Source of the DNA: Pagrus major
Taxonomy: Eukaryota > Chordata > Actinopteri > Spariformes > Sparidae
Direction of reading: 5' to 3'
DNA: 64,000 nucleotides
Assembly (NCBI RefSeq): GCF_040436345.1
Contig: NC_133219.1
Span: forward strand, 21,355,458 to 21,419,457
Below, one piece after another: positions 36,908-51,000 of the stretch. Positions within the stretch are counted from its first letter, which is position 1; each line of letters begins with the position of its first letter. The notes beneath the pieces were generated by a model. It was not told where the DNA came from. It did no database searches and was given only the letters and a program-made list of their open reading frames with translations. A program made the translations under genes and the position numbers.

Positions 36908-37649
36908 TGGAGGGCCTATTTCTGACCCTTTCAACATGTTTCACATTATATCCAAATACAACACACATTATGTAACATTCACAAAACATAAAACTTTTTC
37001 GTCTTTTTTTTTTACAGGTTATGTACATTTTTTTAAACTTTTTTTTTTACAGTAAGCTTATCTTGGTAAACATGAACGACATCCATTCATAACATGTATT
37101 TCAATGTTTCCATGCATATACAGTCTGGTGTTTTCACACTACAATGTCTTCTATGTCACATTTGAATTGTGTATAACATACATTTGCAGAATACTGTATG
37201 ATGATATCGAGTATAAAAACTAAAAAAAAAAAAAAAAAAAAGATTGAGGATGTGCTAGTTTGGTAGCTGGTATTCAACAGTGATGGTACCTCATGACTGA
37301 CATCCGTAAACTCTCCCTTGTGCTTCACTGTCTTTCCTGGAATGTGCCGAGCTCGGACACAAACAAACACAAAGAGAACATCTTGGAAAAAGACATTCAG
37401 ATGTACTACCATCGAGCTGCCGAGATATTACAATTTTGCATAATTACGATATGTTTTGTTAAAAGACAGACAGTAAACTGACTAAACACAGGCACTTCAT
37501 GACTGAAACCTGTCACTTGGGATACCTACGGTGCACACGGTATGATGAGTGAAGCACACAGGTTTGCTCTGAAACATGGTGACCACTTTAAATCAGTAAC
37601 AATTCAGGGGGAAAAAACACATCCATCACTACTGCACAGTGACAACGCA

Positions 37650-40600
37650 TCACTTTCTGCACTTGAGAAAGGCGGAGGGGAAGAAGGCTCCTTCGCCATC
37701 ACTTCCTGGCGAGCCGCATGGGCTGTCTTCTCCGCAGCTCATGTCCTCGCAAGAGTCCTCACTACAAGAGAAGAGGAGGCTGTTAACACTGTGCATAAAT
37801 CCAAATCCACATATATATATATATGTATATATATATATTCATGAACTATTGTCCTCTACTACGTACTATTCTTTTACTGTTGTAGGATCAATCTGTGTTG
37901 CTCATAGAGATGGGGTTCATTAGGATTTAGCAAAGCTGAGTCCCTTATTGAATCTTATTATTTACCTTTCAACATTTGTAAGTAACTAAATTTTAAAATA
38001 ACCGGAATTCAAAGATGTCTTATCACCTTTGATTGCCTGAGAAGCCAGAGACATTACAGAGACAGCCTAATTAATGTTCACAACCTGTAGGTATGACCTG
38101 AGCAGCAGAATATAGGATAAGTTAATTAAATGTATCTTACAAATGTAATTAACAGTTGTAGCCTGCTGTACTACACCAGCTATTTTCTGAAAATACTGAA
38201 GATTCAAAACTAGTAAATTGATCAGAAGCGGACAGCACAATCGCCAGACAAAAGCCAGCTGTGGCTGAATTAACGTCAATTTGTTACAGCTGATCTAATC
38301 TGCTGCTGGTGATGTTTGTTATTTTAACCAGCTACAGCAACAGTCAGCTTAATATATAGGGCCGTTACATTTGTTTTTTATTATTTCAAAAACAAAAGAA
38401 AAAAAAAGGATGAAAAATAAACTGTTTGATAAAAAGTTTGTAAGCGTCAGAGCTTAACAAATCTGAATTTTTTGTCAACCGGGGACCAACTCCAAAATGA
38501 AACCAGCTACTGCAACCCAACCCTAATTTTTCACTGTGGAGAAATTAAAAGCGAACATGGGGAATAGGTTCTCCAGGCGGCAACAATTTGGAATAATGAT
38601 AATTACGTTTGGCATAACACATGTATTGTGCCTACAATGCACTGGTCTATCAAAAGTATTCTGTGTAGTGGTACGATGGTCTTCTCCAGTTCTCATTTAA
38701 CCATTCATGGATCCAGTTCAACTCTAACCTGGAACTTCAACTACTTTAATTACTCTTAGCAGCTTTGACTTTTCTGAGTCATACATTTTAAGGCCTCCAG
38801 TAGTCTGTTGCCATTCAGGAATAACCATTTCGTCGATATGTCACCATCATAGCGGAGTACATTCGGTCAGTCAAAACGCAGCATGAAGGAAGTAGAAAAA
38901 ACTTGTCTATTAACCTCTCACTCTCGTCCCAGCTCCCCTCAGGAATAGTGGGCAGGCCAGGTACACTGAAGTGATTGGCCTGAAGATTCTGTGCTGTTCT
39001 CCTTGACACAATCCAAACAAGCTTTTTGTTGTCTGGTTTGTTACATTCGCTTGAGCAGTATTCAGTCATGCACTTGGCCACAAGTTCCTTCCAGTAGAGC
39101 AGGTCACTGTCGCTGATCTGTGAAGAAGACAAACAGGAAACATCTGAGAGGCTGCAGACAGAAATAGTCCTCAAATATGCTGTCATCAACAAGTCATGTG
39201 TTGTTTTTTCTTTCCTCTCCACATACCATATGGGGATGTGGTATTTTGAATATAACGCAAAGAAATGTAAGAAATACTGGAATATAAAACTGACCTTTTT
39301 TATATTAGCTTCATAAGAGGTTTAAAGGCAGCTCAATATGCCATACGGCTAAAATAGTGACACAAAAAGCAAATAATGGAATTGAAAGTCTTGGTTAGGT
39401 ATCGGGAATAAAAGTAAGTCCTTGATATGTATTTTTAATATGTTATGATGTTATGTTATTTTTAATATATATGATATTTGCATTACTATGTTCTCTAATA
39501 CCTTTTGATGGATATTTTTTACTTTATGCAGACGTTTTATAGAGCAAACAATACTGATTAATTGAGAAAATAATAGGTTGTTGCAGCCCAACAGGTCTAC
39601 TTTTTGTTTACCTTTAGATATCTTTGGAATTGCTGCACAATCTTCAACAAGGTGATGGACTGGAGGGCATCAAACTCCTGAGCAATGAGGGACAGTGCCA
39701 GCACCGATGGCTGTAAAGGAGAAAAAGAGCAGATCAGTAAGACCCGGGACTCAAAATGAATGCTGCTATGCTGTGAAATTGTCGCCTGAGAACAATCCTT
39801 ACTTTTGCTTTAGAGAAAACAAGACGGCATAAGCAGGCTTTTAGCTGGGCTTCCAGTCTCGCAATGCTTGGGATCTCCTCCCTTAAAATATAGAGGGAAT
39901 CCTAATGTGATCCGCCAGTAGACACCTCACAATGCAAGAATCTATTTGACCAACAAACTGGGGCAATGCATCAGCAGTGACAGGAAAAATAAGCAAAGGA
40001 TAATGGGATTTACCTTCCAGCAGACAGAGATGTGAAGGCTGAGTAGTAGAGGTGTAGAAAGGTTAAGGCTGTGACTGCTTTGGGCTCCACACTGAGCTTC
40101 TCTGAGATGATTCTCTCCATGCGACACAGGTCTGACACAGTGAACTTGCTTTGGCTGATGCGAATTAGTTCTTGGGTGGGTGAGACATTGCTCTCTTCCT
40201 CAACCATTTTGGCAGCAATGTGAAGACAGCAGACTCCAATACAGGGCAAATGCTTGGGCTGCACCTATAACAACAACACATCAGCGATAAGTCTGAGTCA
40301 ACGTCCCATGATTCAAGGCCAGACAAGGTCACTCTCGTGCTTTCCTTCTTCTTACTGGTGATATCAAACGTGCAAATTTGTAATAACTATAATAAAAAAT
40401 CTTTATTTATGCAGCACCTCTCTTAACGAGGTTCCAAAGTTGACATATCATGCTACTCTTAAATGCGTTGTTGAAACTCCTACCTTCATAATAGTGAGGA
40501 ATCTGTCAAGCAAATTGACAGCTTGAACAAATGTTTGGGTGTTGTAGCCAAAGAAACTGGTCAGGCCCCACAGCTCTTCCACTCTGGCGTCTCTGCATTT

Positions 40601-40858
40601 CGCAGACACCGTGCTGTGACTCTGAAAATGCACCATAAAATGTTAGACGACATCCCTGGAAATAGCATCCGTTTTAAGCCGACCCATATGTCCGCACAGG
40701 CGGCCAGAAAATGCAGAATTAGGTCAGTGGGTTACCTCTGCAGAGGCCGACTCCATCAGCTTCAGGCCAGTCTCTCTGGGAAGAAAGTTGTACTCCCTCG
40801 CACAGCATGACTTCAACTCTTTCAAGAGCAAGCTGTCAATGGCTTGAAGATCCCTCAT
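37650..40858 (-). CDS. ccng2: Cyclin G2
   Basis: Unconventional cyclin that restrains cell-cycle progression, associates with PP2A and responds to stress and FoxO. Seven coding exons in transcript order: 40858-40736, 40621-40484, 40264-40014, 39881-39803, 39710-39612, 39117-38915, 37761-37650. They give 334 aa in frame; human is 344. The start MRDLQA matches human MKDLGA. The cyclin box runs from VEELWGLTSFFGYNTQTF through LLDRFLTIMK, VQPKHLPCIGVCC and IRISQSKFTVSDLCRMERII. The C-terminal half has LEAQLKAC, FSKAKPSVLALSL and WIVSRRTAQNL. The last exon supplies the acidic tail (SEDSCEDMSCGEDS) that separates G2 from cyclin G1. The donor before it is a weaker GTTAAT; reading through would replace the tail with an unrelated sequence. 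A non-coding first exon probably ends at 41447. Confidence 0.95.
37811..37839. repeat. (TA)n microsatellite in CCNG2 intron
   Basis: AT dinucleotides with one internal G, directly downstream of the last CCNG2 acceptor in genome coordinates. Confidence 0.9.
40388..40445. repeat. Short TTTATTTATGCAGCACCT-type repeat fragment
   Basis: CTTTATTTATGCAGCACCTC followed by GAGGTTCCAAAGT resembles the common fish repeat with TTTATATAGCACCTTTC.. ends. It lies in a CCNG2 intron. Confidence 0.35.
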
Positions 40859-41446
40859 CCTGGAAAACAGCATATTTCAATGGTTCTGCATTGCAATCCG
40901 AGAGAATGTTAAAAGCTGGTTAACGCAGGAAAACAAAAGATATTGTCCTTCAGAGACAGTGAGGCGAACAAGGGATATAAATGTTTTCTCCTTGACCACA
41001 CCCACTGGTGTCAGGTGTCGCTGGAAGATCCCCCACCGCCCAAAGACCTCCACATTCCTGCTCTAATGTGAGCATAAGATTGTTGTTGTACAATATTATC
41101 AACTGTTAAATCGGAATAATGTGTAAAAATGTGTATATGCTAAAGCGAAGCACGCAGAGTTAATGTTGACATTAATCTGGGTTAGTGATAACTGTGAAAG
41201 TCTATTGAACAGAAAGTAGGTCACATAACTTATCAATCACAGAAGGGGCGTTATAACACATTTCAGAAGAGGTTGAATTAATATACTTTAGACTGTTACT
41301 TCATTCGGCTCTTGAAATATTAAGTTCAGGTAAATAACACCCATAAATGCCAAAGAGCCGAAGGCATCATAAACACACATAACGTCAATGTTAGCTAATT
41401 TAGCTAGCTTGTTGGCGTAGCTATCAACGTACGGTTAGCTATTTAC

Positions 41447-42076
41447 CTTGCCCAAAAGCCGCCGTCGTGCAGGAAAATAGTGGCACTGCAACTTAGTTCC
41501 ACTTCTCAGTTCTTCATGTCTCCATTTTCATTATTGATTATGGGCGGCAAATGTAAAAAAAACAAAAAAACAAACAAGACCCTTGATCCCCGCTATTGAA
41601 AAAGAGGATCCGCCTCCGCCCTGGAGAAACAAACAACTGCTGACCCGCTAGTAAACGCCAATGTCCATCATGCACCGCTCCAGACGCCTTTACGTCAGAG
41701 TAAACGGTAGGAAAAAAGAGGAAGTTAACGTATTATTTCAAAGTGTCGGCGCTAACGTTACTTTTACTATAATTTTAATGTCAGCTTTACTTAACCAAAT
41801 ATCCGACTTATTGACTGTGATTGGCAAGTAAGACAGTATAAACTAGGTTAAGTATTAGCGCAGATACACCCCAAATTATCGATAGCATAACGCTAGCTAC
41901 GATTTAGCCACGGATGATGTTTCCATGGTGATGGAACTTTACGTTAACGACAGTTTACCATGACAACATACTAGCTAGCTACTGGTGTTAGCTTCGAGGA
42001 GTTGCTAGAATGTATAACCTAGCTAATTAATAGTTAACTAGCCACGCCAGCAGCTTGTTTACTAATGTGAAAAGAG
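41447..42076. promoter_or_regulatory. Divergent promoter region of CCNG2 and CCDC158
   Basis: A minus-strand donor (CAAG|GTAAAT, exon end at 41447) marks the likely non-coding first exon of CCNG2. CCDC158 starts on the plus strand at 42077. Between them lie CpG-containing segments (41455-41475, 41600-41770) and repeated TAGCTA / GTTAGC words. Both first exons and promoters must be in this roughly 0.6 kb unless other 5' exons exist. Confidence 0.5.
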
Positions 42077-45000
42077 ATGTCGTCGGGGTTTCCGCCCTCT
42101 GACCCTCAGAGTTGTGGGCTTTCTAGCAACAATGGCGCTCATGTTATACCATTTCAATCTCCACAGATAAATACAAAACTAGCGCAAGCAGCAGCTCGGA
42201 CAACAGGTAAGTTGCAACAAAGTAAAGGGGACATCTGTGTTTGCTAACTTGCTAAGCGGACAGTTTTGTTAACTTACAGTTAGTGATTTGTTCAGTTATT
42301 TACGTCTTTCGTTCAACTTTCTTTACAGAGACCCAAGACGCCTCTCTTCGGCTGAGATTTAACAGCCTGACACTGGATGAATTAAGGTAGCTAGCGTTAA
42401 CAATCATGTCCATTTCCTTTTGCTTTTCAGACCTCCTCATTTCACGCGGTGCCAAAATGCCGCCTGCTTTCTAAAAACCAGCTCGTTAGCTTTTTTTAAT
42501 ATTTGAGCTCAACTCATGATCAGCTCTGTGTTTATTCTTGATTTCATGTCGTAATGGATGAACAAAACAGACAATCCAGGGGATACTGTGTTAAGCGAGA
42601 AATCTTGTTTCCAGGAAGGTCCCAAGTTATGAGAAGACAGGCTTAAAACATGTAACATAAAATAAACAAAAAAATAAGTAGTAAAACCAATCTGTTACCT
42701 CCTAATTCATATGTTTTCACAGTGAGGAGCTTGATAGGCGCACCAAAGAAACCCAGAAGCTTCAGGATGAGGTGGAAAATGCAACCAAGCTTACCTTGGA
42801 GAGGTTTTGCTGCGCATATGGCACCCTCACTTCACCTGGACAAAGCTGCCACAACCACAGGTTTGATGTCTGTGAGTACAAGCATCATCACCCAACATTT
42901 TGTTTTTGTAGCAGTAGCCAGACAGATGAAAAATATGAGTTATATCAGGGCTTATTTATTTCACTTTTCACAACGCTCAATGTATGATATAATGACTGAA
43001 AACTACACAAAGCTAAAGGTTCTTCTCAGTTATCCAGGTGATTTGATTTAGGAAAGTATCTAAAGTATCCCTATTAGTATCCCCAACTCTTAACTTTGAC
43101 AACAATGTGTACTTTTATTCTTCCTTTGCTCTTTTGGCAGATGACTCACCTGCAGATTCCACCATTCTGTCAACCCACCAGGAGGCAGTGACTCAGCCCC
43201 TGATCTGTCATCTGGATGGTTTAAACCAAGGGGTGGCCCAAAGAGATATCAGATCTAGTGGAGCGGAAGTGATTGAAAATACAGTAGATGACTGTCTGCA
43301 ACAGCTGTCTGACTTGAAGCTCAGCAAGGTTCATACTTTTATTCCAGCCATCAGTCTTATATGTTTGATGCTGTCTGAATTACTGAATTGGTTTTCTCTA
43401 TGCAATGAAATATTTTATCCTCACAGACACAGACGCACAATCAACCTGAACAAGAGCCGTTCAATTCTGACAAAGCCATCATGAACCTGCAGACTGAGTT
43501 GCATAAAGTCCAGATGGAGAAGAACGTTGTGTCTGACCTCAGGTGAACAATTGAACACAGATTTACTTCTGTGGAAAAAGTGTTTAAAATCACTTTGACC
43601 CTCAGATCTTTTATTTGTAGATTGAAGGATTCGAGGATGCATGTTGATCAAATGGAAAAGATGCTGTGCATGCTGGAGGAGCTCCAAAACATCAAAAGGG
43701 CCGGGGACCAGAAGCTGCAGGAGACGGAGGATGAGGCGCTGGCGCTTAACAGGAGAGTAGAGACATTGAAACGAACTGTGAAGGAGATGTCCTCTTCACT
43801 GTTAATTCAAGAGAAACAATGTGGAGACAATGGCATCAACAATCCTAATGTCGCAACATGTTCAAAACAGCTATCGCCAGCTGTTAAGTTAACTGAGGAA
43901 TTTAACGATGAAACAGACAAGTTACAGGAGAGACTTTTTTTGGTGAGTACTAGAAGTCCGTTACAGACCTTGTTCATAAGTGTTTTTTGGCTCCAACTTT
44001 CCTCCTATTATGTCTGATTTCTTTTCATTTGTGTTATGGAAGTCAATAGAACATCTGGGGAGTGAAGAAAATCAGCAAAAGGAAAGGTAATATAATGTAG
44101 AACAGCAAAACTGAGTTGATTGATTGTTTAGTCAACTGAAAAATTGTTTTGATATTGTTGATTATTTTTTTTAGTCACTGTTCAAGCAAAATCTGGTTTC
44201 TTCTTCGTGAATTTGAGATTTTTCTGCTACTCTCTTCAGATACAGTATGATAGAAATACCAATTTTTTGGGGTTGAATGAAGACACCACCTTGGATTTGT
44301 GACCTTTTTAAATTACGAAGTGCATATTTTACAGGCTCAAGATTAGTCAGCTAATTGAGAAAATAATCACCCAATTAATCAACATTGAAAGTACTTAATT
44401 GCAGCCCAGTTTTAATGTTTGTATATTTGAAATCATAAAATGTGTTACAACCAACATTCACCTTGTGAGTCTGTATGTGTGTGGGTAATAATGACAAAAT
44501 GTGGTCCTGGAGACACCTATTGTAGTGGGGACTAACAGTAAGTGTAGAGGGGTGAATGGTAAAGGATGTGAGGGTGGAAAATAGGCTGTCATTGCGTTTA
44601 ACTTGTTAACCATCAGTCATCGAGCTTTTCCGAACCAGTCAGTCATCTCAGTGTTACAGGCAACTGACAGCCAGTTAAACTATGGTGTTTTTTTATTTTA
44701 TCCCTACCAACTATTCCACGCTATCTGCCACGCATTATTGTATATTATAAAAAAAGAAAAAATGCCCTAAGTACAAAAAAGTGGTAGTATTTTTACCATA
44801 GAAGTGATACTAAACACTGTTCACTATGCTTTGTACCAGAATGGAAGACCTGATTGCAAGTCTGGGCCAGGAGATGGCGCTGTTGACTGACAAACTGAGC
44901 TCATCTAGAAACAACAGTGTCAGCTTAAGTGTCAAGTTGGAGCTTTTCAAGTAAGTTTTCTTCCCAGTTTATTAGTTTTTCTCCAAGAGTGTTTGCAGTC

Positions 45001-48000
45001 TAAATGATCAAACAATGTTGAATATCTGATTTAATGTATGTACACAAAAATGTCTCATTTCCATGTCCAGGGAACTTGCAGAGAGACAGACTTCACTGCA
45101 CCAGTGTCAGATCAGTGAACTTGTGTTAACCCTATCCAACTATAAAGATAAGGTATGGAAGAATGTAAAAAAATATTGTGAGTTATTATGTCAGCAATGA
45201 CACACTGGGGTGCTAAAAGTTAATATGTGTCCACTTCACTAGATTTATAGATCAGTAAAACCAAAGTGGCTTAAAGACTAGACGGACACAAGAGCCACCA
45301 CGTGAACTTTACAAGGAATGTCTTGGTCTGAAATTCCATCCATGATTATGATGTAATGAATGTGTCGACACAACACTGAAGAAACTCCAGTCTTGTCAAG
45401 AAAATCAGGATTCTTCCATGTCAGAATGAAAATATTTTTCTGTGATTTATGACATTGTAGGTTGGTTGTCTGGAGCAGCGGCTCATTCAGGCTCAGTTCC
45501 AGCTGGTGGAGGCCCAAACAGAGAAAGAACGATCTTTACTAAAGGAAGAAGAGCTTCAGTCCCAGCTTGGCCAACTTAAGGTGCTGCTGCAAACCAATGG
45601 GAAAGCAGCATTTTAGTCTTACTCTTGTCCTCATATAGGTGCATGTTGACATTAAAGAACACTTGAAGCTGAAGTATCAGTTTTAGTTGATGTAATTTAA
45701 ATTAATCGTGGAGTAATATAAAAGGGCTGGCAAAGTGTAATCTGCTAGTGGAGTATCTTAAGACACTGGTGGGAGGACTCGAAGAAGATTTCCATACCCA
45801 GATGGAGGTTACGGTTAGGGGGTGGGCTTTGCTGGCTGTACTTCTTCCCTAATAATATATACTATACTGTACATTTATTCACACTAGGGCCATCTGTATC
45901 ATGGGCCAATAAAACGCTTTGTCTCTTAACAAATTAGATTTTGTCCATTTGGCCTTTAGGCTCTCCTTTAATGCCAACAAAAGCAGGCTATGTGTTGCTA
46001 AGTTAAGGTTATTTGAACCTTGTACATTTTAAGTGGTACATGTCCTTGTTCTAAAGTCCATGGCACCTATTCATTTTAGTGACATTTTTACCACCTGACT
46101 CACTACATTGACATTCTCCCACCCATCCATTAGATCAGTTTTGTTCACACTGTGAGAAGATTATTATTTTTCTGTCCGTCAGCCCACTGTGCCTCTTTCT
46201 TTATACTCTAGAGGTGTGGTAAGCAGCAGCAGTGTGAGCTCCTGGAGGAGTTAAAGGCCCTGAGTCGACGGCTGGAGGCGGCCTTGGAGGAGAGAACCTG
46301 CCTGCAGGCCCTGCTGGAGCAGAGGGCCCAGGAGGGGAGGAAATCCCAGGAACTCCTGGAGAAGAAAAACATAGAAGTCCTACTCAGGCAACAAGAAGCT
46401 CAGCAGGTAATGAAAACATGGAAGGTAAGTAAGTGGGATACTCATCTAAAGGAGATCATACATTACAAATCAGAGATTTTAGATTATATATAAATCATGA
46501 TCTTGTACCTTCCCATTTTGATTAGGTTGAATAAGCCTAAGTGTTTTTTTCAGCATCTTGCCAGGTTGGAAGAGGCTCAGAGCCGGTGCCAGACCCTGCA
46601 TGCAGATGAAGAGACATTAAGGCTGAAGCTGGATGACCGAGAAAAGATGATAGATATACTGAGGTTGCAAATGGAGAGCAGCGTCCAGATGACAGTGCAG
46701 CACAATTGCACCATCGACAACCTTCACCGGGAGAACAGCCTCCTCAGTAACCAGCTGAACCAGCACAAGATGCAGATTCAGCAGCTCAGGGTCAGGAGCA
46801 TGGCACAAAACTTCACTATAACTAAACTTCCAGACCCCACCTTGATCATTACTAACCTCCTGCTCTTTGTCTCTGTTCCTTCCTCATGTGCCATATGCTG
46901 TTTAGGCTGAGTTAGACCAGCACAAGTCAGACCTGGCTGCTGCGGAGAGAGAGAGGCAGCGGCTGCAGGCCTCTGTGGCTGAACAAAGTCAGCGTGTCCG
47001 GGAGGAAACTCTGGAGAAACAGCAGCTCAACACCCAGCTGGAGCTCCAGCGCCTGCAGTTACTCACCCTCACTGGTGAGTTGAGCTTAACTAAATATTAA
47101 TCACCACACAGGAGACTAATATCTATTATACAAACAAAACTATGCTTATAAAAACAGATGGCACATTAATAATCCACAAACCAGACATTCCACTTCGGGG
47201 CTGCAACAAACCATCATTTTCATTGTCGATTAGTCTGTTGATTATTTCTTGATTAAAAATATAAAAAAATTTTGATAAATGTTTCCCAAAAGGCAAAGGA
47301 TAACGTCCTCATGTCTTGTTTTAACCACAGCCCAAAGATATTCAGTTTACAGTCATTGAGGAGTTAGGCTACTAGAAAATACTTATATTTAAGAAAATGG
47401 AATCAGAGAAATACCCAGACTGATTAATTGACTATCAAAATATTTACAAATGTATAGATTACAAAAATGTAAACAGGCATAACCCAAGTAAACATATGCA
47501 AACATGCAACAGTTGGTATCAGTTAACACAACGTAAATCTGATTCAGTTAATGCATAAATAATGTGAAGCCTGTAATCCACATAAAGTATGAGGCTGTGT
47601 AACATAAATTATTTTTATTTTCTCTTATTCCATTGCCTAAAAAGTATTCAGTTAAAGCTCCACCCTTAATTCTAATCAAACCTGAATCTGGATCTTGAAA
47701 AATATGAAACTCTTTTTTTTTTTTTTTTTCAAACCAAGAGCTGAAATGGGTTTCCAAAGTTTTTTCACCTCAAGGACCCCTAAACTGACACAAATTAGAC
47801 TACGGACAGCCATTTGAATCCCACATCTTATAAGAATTTTGCTTTCAGATATTTTCCAACAGAAAGTATATAAAACCTAAGACCAAAATAGTCAAACCTT
47901 CTGTCATTGTGTTACTTGTGGATGGAATTATAGTGACAATAAATGATTCCCCTTTTTGCTGGTGACCACCTGGAATTCCTTCAAGGACCGCTGCAGACCC

Positions 48001-51000
48001 CACTTTGAGAACCACTGATATAAAGGACAATAGAGATTTTAAAAAAAAAAAAGCATTAGTTTTCCAACCCTGTCAAGATCATAATCTTGTTTGGTACTCC
48101 TCCTAGACTGTAAAATACTCATGTGTTCAATGATTACCACACCCTACAAATTTCCATTTGGAATTTTGTCTTATTGTCTATGACCTGTAGGACTTGTATT
48201 TTCTCTGAACAGTGAACTAGTGTAAACAGGTGCTTTCATTCACTAGGAATTACACTGTACCGTTCCTAGAAAGACTTCAGCTCTCACAGTTTTTTTGCCA
48301 AATCGAATGATCTTCTTGTCCTGCTGTGTTAAAATAACAAAGAACCATGTTTGGTATGTTTTCACTGTCAACCAAGCCCTTCTATTGTTGTATGTGTTTT
48401 CTTATGTGTTAAAAGCGTGTTCCTCTTGGTGGATGTAATTCATGTGTGTTTGTGCGGGCCCGATTTCAGAGGAGCACCAGCAGCTGTATCAGCTCCACAG
48501 CTGTAAGAAGGAGGAGCACGAGGGTGTGGTGCTGAAGCTTCAGAGTCAGCTAAGGATGACTCACAACGAGCTGGGCCAGGTCAGGAGCACCCTGAGGACC
48601 CTGGAAGGAGCTGATGGACACGGTTAGATAATTTAAACTGAGACTTAATTAAAAGATGTCATCTACAAAGAAACATCTGCAAAGATTCTTCTGATTTACA
48701 TCCAATTTTTGATCAGCTAAACAGATAACAGTGATCTACTTGGATCCTAATGAGATCCAGGAATGCCGGCAACTCCAGCACAAAAGATAATTAGTATAGT
48801 TCAATGAGATAGCAAATATTATTCTTCCTCCTCTGCTGCACTCCAGTCTGAGAGATATAATCTGTCGTGTAACCATGAACATATGTCCTTGTTATGTGCA
48901 AAGCTGTGATCACCCCCCGCTCTCTTTTTGTCTCTGCGTCGCTTCATCTTTTCTGTTTGTCTCCACCTCAGGCCTCCAAGCAGCCATGGATATGCAGGAG
49001 AAGATCACTGCCAGGAGGGAGCAAATCGACTCCCTGCAGGGCAAAATCCAACATTTAGAGGAGACTGTGGAGAAGCTGCACCAGGTGAAAAGCTTAACGT
49101 ACCAGTGACCAAGTTAGTGATCAAGACGGTGTATGCAGATTATGTTACACAAAATACTTTTTAATTCATTTATTTACTTTTCAGATCTTCTATAGCATTT
49201 TGAAATATTCATGTAATTTTATGTCCCTTCTGTGTGGTTTCTTGTCTAGATTTGTTTTCATAGTGAACATTTTCAATTAGTCTACAGAGAAAACTTTGCC
49301 CAGTCTCACAAAATGATGCTTCACATGCATTTTCACAACTACAACCAGCATTTCATTTTTATGTCAACTCTCCTTGTCTTGTCCAGGAGAAGCGCTACCA
49401 GAGCCTGGAGCAACAGCGTCAGCTCCATGAGCTTACCTTCGTCAGGGAGGAGAAGAGACAACTGAGCAGTGAGCTGGAGGCCCTTCGCTCCAAAGATAAA
49501 CAGTTAAGGGACCGAATCGGCCAGCTGGAGGCAATCCTTCACAAGGTGGTGTTCACTTACACGTCATTCTTGTCATTATAATACCAGCAATTGATATCTG
49601 GTATTTAGAGTCAAGTCAAGACAGTGGTCACCAATTTTTGTTGAAGAATAAAGAGCAATGAAGAATAGGAATTTAAAGTGAAATATATTCTGTCTCTGTC
49701 TCAAAAAGTCAAGGTCATTGCGCACTAGGGCCATTGAGGTTAAAGTAGCTGTGTCTCATCAGCATATTTTTTTTGACTTTTGAAAGTATTGCATTAGAAA
49801 AGGGTAACAATAAAACATCCTCAGTTTGGGGGATGGGGGATGGAAACACCTTTTCTGTCATTAAACATTAATCACAATTTTCCCAGTGACAAAATTCCTC
49901 AATATTTGCAGGTTGCAGGAATAATTCCTGCAACCTAGTTTATAAACCAGTAGAGGAAAATGCTCCTTATTTGCATTTTCTCTGTTCTTTCTCTTTTTTT
50001 TCATTGAGCTATATGAAAAGTTTGCTAGAATTTCCATGGCAATTAGACAATTAGGGCAATTAGGAAACAAGGCTAGTGAATGGCAACGTCCCTGCTTTGT
50101 GTTAAATCAGAGAGATTTGTTGCATTTCTTCATCTCCCTTCCCCCTCATTTCTGTCATTGTTTACTGTCTACTGAAGAAAGAATAATTAAACAAAAAAGT
50201 ATTCAGTTAGAAAAGGTCTTTAAAAAATGGGCTGATATCTAATCAGTTTTATCTCCCTCTGGAAAACATTATATATGTGGGTAAAACAAAAACCTCATCA
50301 GCCCTTTTTGTCTCCGTTTATGTCTATCACTGTGTTATTGTTTCATGAGCTCTGTTATTTTCCACAGATGTCAGAGAGCTTTGCAGACTGTCAGGATTTC
50401 ATCCAGCTGCAAGAGCAGGACTTTTACCGTCTGAAACTCAAACATGCCCTGGACTTAAAGGTAGCGCTGGTTGCATACAAAGAGTATTTTTGTAAGATGG
50501 AATCAGGCTTATTCATCCTATACATGTATGTAAAATATGCCTATATTTAATTTGGATGCTTTGTGCTAAGAGTCTCATCTGCCTAACCCTTACCCTTCAA
50601 ATAATCTTGAGTTATAATCAATTTTATCTTCTCTGGAGGAGTTTCAAGGTCAAAATTTGCACACGGCTCTGAGTATACCTTCACCTGACCTGGGCTCCCC
50701 ATCCCCATCTACAGTCACTGCTCCACCCTCCTCCCGGCAAGCCTCCAACACCCAGATCCTGGTACATTCAGGAACTCCCTATATCTCTCTTATCTCCTAC
50801 GGCTCCAGCCCGTCAAGTGCATGTGTGAATCATTGTTTATTTGGCTGCATAGACACAAGCTCAGCACCTTTTGCTAGGCCTTTAAATCAAAAACATACTC
50901 GTCATTACATTCCTGTGGCAAGGAGAGAAAGCTGACGGTAAATCATTTCAACACAGCATTGAAAAACTGTTAGCTTTGTTTTGTGTAATGGTGTTATAGT

